Source: Natrinema salaciae (GTDB taxonomy: Archaea > Halobacteriota > Halobacteria > Halobacteriales > Natrialbaceae). Taken from it: a DNA stretch of 64,000 nt. The DNA lies in NCBI RefSeq assembly GCF_900110865.1, contig NZ_FOFD01000003.1, positions 186,001 through 250,000 on the forward strand, written 5' to 3'. Numbering within the stretch: position 1 is the first letter of the stretch; each line of letters starts with the position of its first letter. The position numbers and the translations under genes are program-made. Below, piece by piece: positions 60,327 to 64,000 of this stretch. Below the pieces are notes generated by a model. That model ran no database searches and had not been told where the DNA came from. It was given only the letters and a program-made list of their open reading frames with translations.

Positions 60327-63300
60327 ATGGGTTTGGAAAATTCGAGAGTGATAGCCGTTTTCTTCGCCGTGCTGGTCGTGACCTCGATGGTCGCCGTGCC
60401 GGCACTCGCGACCGAACCGAACTCGACTTCGGGGAGGAACGAGGTCTCCCTCCCAGACCGTGACCGCGTAGAATCCACCGAAGACGACGACGGGCCGAGC
60501 TACGTGGGCCCCGAGTTCCGCGAGAACAGCTCGATCGACCTGATTCTGAACGCGACCGAGCGTCTCGGGGACCTCGAGATCGAAAACGAGACGGCGGCGA
60601 CGGCGATGAACGACACCGTCGCCGCTATCAACGCCTCGATGCAGGCGTATCGCCGGACGCGGTACATCGACTCGCGAGAGGGGTTCGACTCCCTCGCCGA
60701 GGCCCAGCGATCACTCGCGGAACTGAGAGCCGCCGTCGACGAAGACGACGAAGCGATCGTCGACGAAATCAGTCGCGAGCTGTATACGGCGGCGGCCACG
60801 AGCGGGAGGCTGACCGTCGGCGACGCGGCCGCGATGGTCACCGTTCACGACGCCGAGTTACGCGGGACGAACCAGCACTCGAAAGCGGTGAACGGGATCG
60901 GCGGCGCGTACGTGGCGCTCGAGCAGGCAAACAGATCGATCGCAGGCATAAACTCCTCGACCGGTGAGCCAACGGCGGCGGTCGGTCCGACCGATCGCGC
61001 CAGTGCGATCGGATACGTCGAAAGCGCCTGGGTGAACGCTCAGGGGGTTCTCGACGCCGTCGAGGCCGTTACCGAACCGTCGCTGTCGCTCTCGCACGGG
61101 CAGCCGTTCGAGCGAAACGGAACGATTCAGGTGCCGCTCGAGGCGACGCTCTCGGACATCCGTCCGTACGCGTACGAAAACGCGACGGTGACCGTCGACG
61201 GCGACGACGGGACCGACTCGCTCCCGTTCGTCTCGAACGAGTCGGCCGGGTCGTCCGCGAGCGGAACGACGCTCGTCGACCTGGGGGCCGAACCCGGGAA
61301 CGTGACCGTCGCGGTGACGGCGACCCCCGGACACGATTCCAATCGGACGGTCGAGGCGAGCCGCGAGATCCGTGTCACCGAGGACGACATCCGATGGGAT
61401 CGACCCGAACCGGACGAACACCGGGACATCGAGGTCTCGAACGAGTCGACCGACGTCGCAGTCGACGTCGAAGGCGACGGGTTGCACGAGGCCGACGTCT
61501 CGATAACCAACGAGACGCCGGCGACCGACGACGAGTACCGGGTCGGACCGACGGTCCGAATCGTCACCGAGACGTCGTTCGACCGAGCCGAAATCACCCT
61601 TCCCGTCGACGAGAAGGAACTCGAGCAGCGGGAAGGGAACGTCTCGATCTACACGTGGGACCCGACCAGCAACGAATCGTGGACGGCTCTCGAGACCGAA
61701 ATCGATCGCGAAAACGGGACTGCTACGGCCGAGGTGGACCACTTCTCGTACTTTTCGGTGTTCGACCACGAACGGTGGACCGAAACCACGAACGACGTGA
61801 TCACGCTCGAGGATCGCCACGTCGAGGGCGATCCCGACGATCTCCCATCGTCATGGATTCCGCCCGGCGACGAAAGAGACGGGACGGTCTACGTGGGAAT
61901 CAACACCTCACTGCACGCGATCGACGCGGCAACCGGCGCGACGGAGTGGGAGTTCGAGACTCCCAGACCGATTGGATCATCACCAACCGTCGTCGACGGG
62001 ACGGTGTACGTCGGCAGCAGCGACGGTTCGATGTACGCGGTAAACGCCCGGACGGGCGAACAGGAGTGGAGATTCGACTCTCGTGGCCCGATCAGTGCGT
62101 CACCTACGGTCGTGGACGGATCGGTATTTTTCGGCAATCGTGACCACTCGCTGTACGCCATCGATTCGGAAACCGGAGAGGAAGAATGGGAGTACAAAAC
62201 GAGCAGTAACGTTACTACGGCATCGACGGTCGTCGATGGGACGGTATATACCAGCATCGGGAGCGCTGTCGTCGCTGTAGACGCGACCACCGGCGACGAA
62301 GTGTGGGAGTACGACACTGATAGTTACGAGATACCAGCATCACCGACTGTCTGGAACGATACCGTCTACGCGGGGGAGAGTGCCAGACACAACGACAGCA
62401 TCTATGCGATCGATTCAAAAACGGGTGAAACGCGATGGAGATCCGAGATAGACCTGTCGGTAGGGGAGAGATCGTCTCCCACCGTTGCGAACGGCATCGT
62501 ATTCATCGGGGGGTCGTCCGGTCGGTTACACGCTTTTGACGCTGCGACGGGCGATTCCGCGGGCGACTTCCAAACGGGAGACGGCAACCCGATGCCGACT
62601 GGTACCGATGAGGGCGAAATTAGCAGGCCTGTGGGGATCAAATCATCACCGACAGTAGCCGACGGGACCGTCTACGTCGGCGGTGGGAGACACGAAAAAT
62701 CGGGGTCGCTGTACGCTATCGACGCTGTGACGATGGAACAGGAGTGGGAATACCGACTACCCGATGGGAAAGATATCGGGTATTCATCGCCGACAGTAGC
62801 GAATGGGGTAGTGTATTTCGGGAGTGAAGAGCACTTTTACGAGAACGGATACCCGAACAGTACCGGCTCCGTACTAGCAGTCGACGCAGAAAGCGGTGAA
62901 CGGCTTTGGGAACGCGATAGCGACCGCGCGGTATTCTCGTCACCGACGGTCGTTCTGGCGGGTGACGATCGGAGTAGCGACTCCCGTGTGCGGCTCGGAA
63001 CGCTCGGCCACCACGACGGGTGGGACGGCGAGGATTCGGCCAGTGCGCACCTCCGAGATACCAGCGGCGATGGGATCCCCGACGCCGTCGCCGAGATGGA
63101 TCTCGGGATGCCCACCGGCGGCCCCGGCGTCGTCGGTACACCGCTGAACCTCGACCCGACCACGGTCGACACCAGCGGCGACGGCATTCCGGACAGCGAA
63201 ACCGTCGACATCAGCTACCGGGTCATAACGGACGACGGCGAGACGAAACTCGAGGCCGAGGTCACGGACGCGGCCCATCACCCGGCGCGTATCGACACGA

Positions 63301-64000
63301 CCGGTGACGGGGTGACCGACGCCGAGCAGCTCGAGGGTTGGGAGATCGAGGTCGTCGACGAGCCCACCGAGGCACAAGATCTGATGGAGCTCGTTACGGA
63401 TCCGGACACTGACGGCGATCCCGCTGTGTTCTTCTCGTCTCGAGAGGTGGATGCGGACCCGCTGATAGACGATACGGACGGGGACGGGCTCGCAGACGAG
63501 GAAGAACGTGACCTCGGGACCGACCCCGAACGGTCGGATACGACCGGTGACGGGATTTCCGACGCCGACGCGTTTGACGATCCGGAGGAAGATCCGACGG
63601 TCTTCTCGACGAGTCCGCCCGAAATGACGCTCGTGGACTACAGGAAGTGGTCCGAACCGCCGAGCGTCGATTTCGAACTCGGCCTCGATCCGATCGACGT
63701 AGACGGCCCCTCCTGGCACTTCCAGTATGTTGTTCAGTTCCACGATCCCGGCGGCGTCTCCGAGTACGAGATCACCCGCGGAGACCGAACGATCGGCGAA
63801 GGTACGCTCTCGAACGAGCCAGTAATGGCTACGCGCACGGAAACACTCGAGTCACTCACCGAGGGCGTGTTCACCTCGTGGCGCGGCTCACAGGCGACGG
63901 CCAAAGCGACGGACGGCCACGGGAACGACGGTGCAGAACGAATTCACAGTGAGTCGTCCTTCTACGGCACCGTTATCGGAACGAACGTCGATCCACACGC
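60327..64000 (+). CDS. Giant secreted PQQ-propeller protein with calcium-type repeats (3' end outside the window)
   Basis: One open frame from the ATG at 60327 to the right edge, more than 1,224 codons and without a stop, so the gene is partial. Residues 1-29 are a Sec signal peptide (AVFFAVLVVTSMVAVPALA). To about residue 510 the protein is helical then beta-rich, with many N-glycosylation sequons (NSS, NAT, NDT). From about 515 to 895 there are roughly seven blades of a PQQ-like propeller, each with the patterns GTVYVG, YAIDAxTGExxWxF and SSPTVVDG. From about 905 to 1090 several DTxGDGxxD repeats suggest calcium binding (thrombospondin-3-like). It should be a large extracellular surface protein. 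The propeller segment has more AT-ending codons than the flanks. Confidence 0.93.
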   Translation, partial: MGLENSRVIAVFFAVLVVTSMVAVPALATEPNSTSGRNEVSLPDRDRVESTEDDDGPSYVGPEFRENSSIDLILNATERLGDLEIENETAATAMNDTVAAINASMQAYRRTRYIDSREGFDSLAEAQRSLAELRAAVDEDDEAIVDEISRELYTAAATSGRLTVGDAAAMVTVHDAELRGTNQHSKAVNGIGGAYVALEQANRSIAGINSSTGEPTAAVGPTDRASAIGYVESAWVNAQGVLDAVEAVTEPSLSLSHGQPFERNGTIQVPLEATLSDIRPYAYENATVTVDGDDGTDSLPFVSNESAGSSASGTTLVDLGAEPGNVTVAVTATPGHDSNRTVEASREIRVTEDDIRWDRPEPDEHRDIEVSNESTDVAVDVEGDGLHEADVSITNETPATDDEYRVGPTVRIVTETSFDRAEITLPVDEKELEQREGNVSIYTWDPTSNESWTALETEIDRENGTATAEVDHFSYFSVFDHERWTETTNDVITLEDRHVEGDPDDLPSSWIPPGDERDGTVYVGINTSLHAIDAATGATEWEFETPRPIGSSPTVVDGTVYVGSSDGSMYAVNARTGEQEWRFDSRGPISASPTVVDGSVFFGNRDHSLYAIDSETGEEEWEYKTSSNVTTASTVVDGTVYTSIGSAVVAVDATTGDEVWEYDTDSYEIPASPTVWNDTVYAGESARHNDSIYAIDSKTGETRWRSEIDLSVGERSSPTVANGIVFIGGSSGRLHAFDAATGDSAGDFQTGDGNPMPTGTDEGEISRPVGIKSSPTVADGTVYVGGGRHEKSGSLYAIDAVTMEQEWEYRLPDGKDIGYSSPTVANGVVYFGSEEHFYENGYPNSTGSVLAVDAESGERLWERDSDRAVFSSPTVVLAGDDRSSDSRVRLGTLGHHDGWDGEDSASAHLRDTSGDGIPDAVAEMDLGMPTGGPGVVGTPLNLDPTTVDTSGDGIPDSETVDISYRVITDDGETKLEAEVTDAAHHPARIDTTGDGVTDAEQLEGWEIEVVDEPTEAQDLMELVTDPDTDGDPAVFFSSREVDADPLIDDTDGDGLADEEERDLGTDPERSDTTGDGISDADAFDDPEEDPTVFSTSPPEMTLVDYRKWSEPPSVDFELGLDPIDVDGPSWHFQYVVQFHDPGGVSEYEITRGDRTIGEGTLSNEPVMATRTETLESLTEGVFTSWRGSQATAKATDGHGNDGAERIHSESSFYGTVIGTNVDPH

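Overview
The window is a piece of chromosome from an extremely halophilic archaeon (class Halobacteria; a Natrialbaceae-type genus would fit, but I cannot fix the genus from this alone). The evidence is very high GC with GC-rich third codon positions, uniformly acidic proteins, a classic 129-residue halophilic 2Fe-2S ferredoxin, PGF-CTERM surface proteins, a HalOD1 domain, a homologue of 'conditioned medium-induced protein 4', and a TTTA promoter element 27-30 bases upstream of many start codons, which is typical of leaderless haloarchaeal transcripts.

Layout. 0.2-9.7 kb: serA, a small membrane protein whose ribosome binding site sits in a hairpin, hisI, a coiled-coil protein, UspA, a PGF-CTERM surface protein, a phosphohexomutase, a beta-propeller protein whose 3' end is duplicated as a 57-bp tandem repeat, prs, and an HNOB-like protein. 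9.8-16.9 kb: a secreted HExxH metalloprotease with a PGF-CTERM tail, ileS (with a short displaced copy of its own 3' end), and a family-4-like uracil-DNA glycosylase (UDG) preceded by a relic of an IS1341-type tnpB gene with its right end. 17.1-21.5 kb: four minus-strand genes for a CDP-glycerol-type glycerophosphotransferase, a cytidylyltransferase-like enzyme, a glycerophosphodiesterase and a flippase, a set that looks like a teichoic-acid-like or phosphoglycan pathway. 21.5-23.2 kb: relic-rich DNA with a decayed UDG fragment and a three-hairpin element. 23.3-29.8 kb: a HIT protein, a prepilin peptidase and a complete CUT1 sugar ABC transporter with a candidate operator. 30.0-37.2 kb: a transport block with an HPP protein, ferredoxin, two PiT phosphate permeases, UspA and an SLC13-RCK transporter.

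37.3-45.4 kb: hisA, a frameshifted acetyltransferase, hisB, a zinc-finger protein with tandem repeats, an ACT-domain regulator, an IMPACT/YigZ protein, a cupin and upp. 45.7-54.4 kb: a glutamine-rich protein with a cysteine-bearing helical core, a third PiT permease, a CNNM/CorC protein, a glutaredoxin overlapping a cysteine-free peroxiredoxin-like protein, Sua5/YrdC, and a Cas4-family protein that seems to have lost its nuclease residues. 54.5-64.0 kb: a large membrane iron-sulfur reductase, a glutamine amidotransferase, a truncated adenylate-forming enzyme beside an alpha/beta hydrolase without its serine, and the start of a giant secreted PQQ-propeller protein with calcium-type repeats that runs off the right edge (more than 1,224 codons).

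Taken together the genes serve amino-acid and nucleotide biosynthesis (serA, hisI, hisA, hisB, prs, upp), phosphate, anion and sugar uptake, redox chemistry and surface assembly. The histidine genes are dispersed, not in an operon. I found no rRNA, no tRNA and no CRISPR array. The most unusual items are the teichoic-acid-like cluster, the tnpB/omega-RNA-type relics, the group of apparently catalytically dead enzymes, the Q-rich protein and the giant propeller protein.
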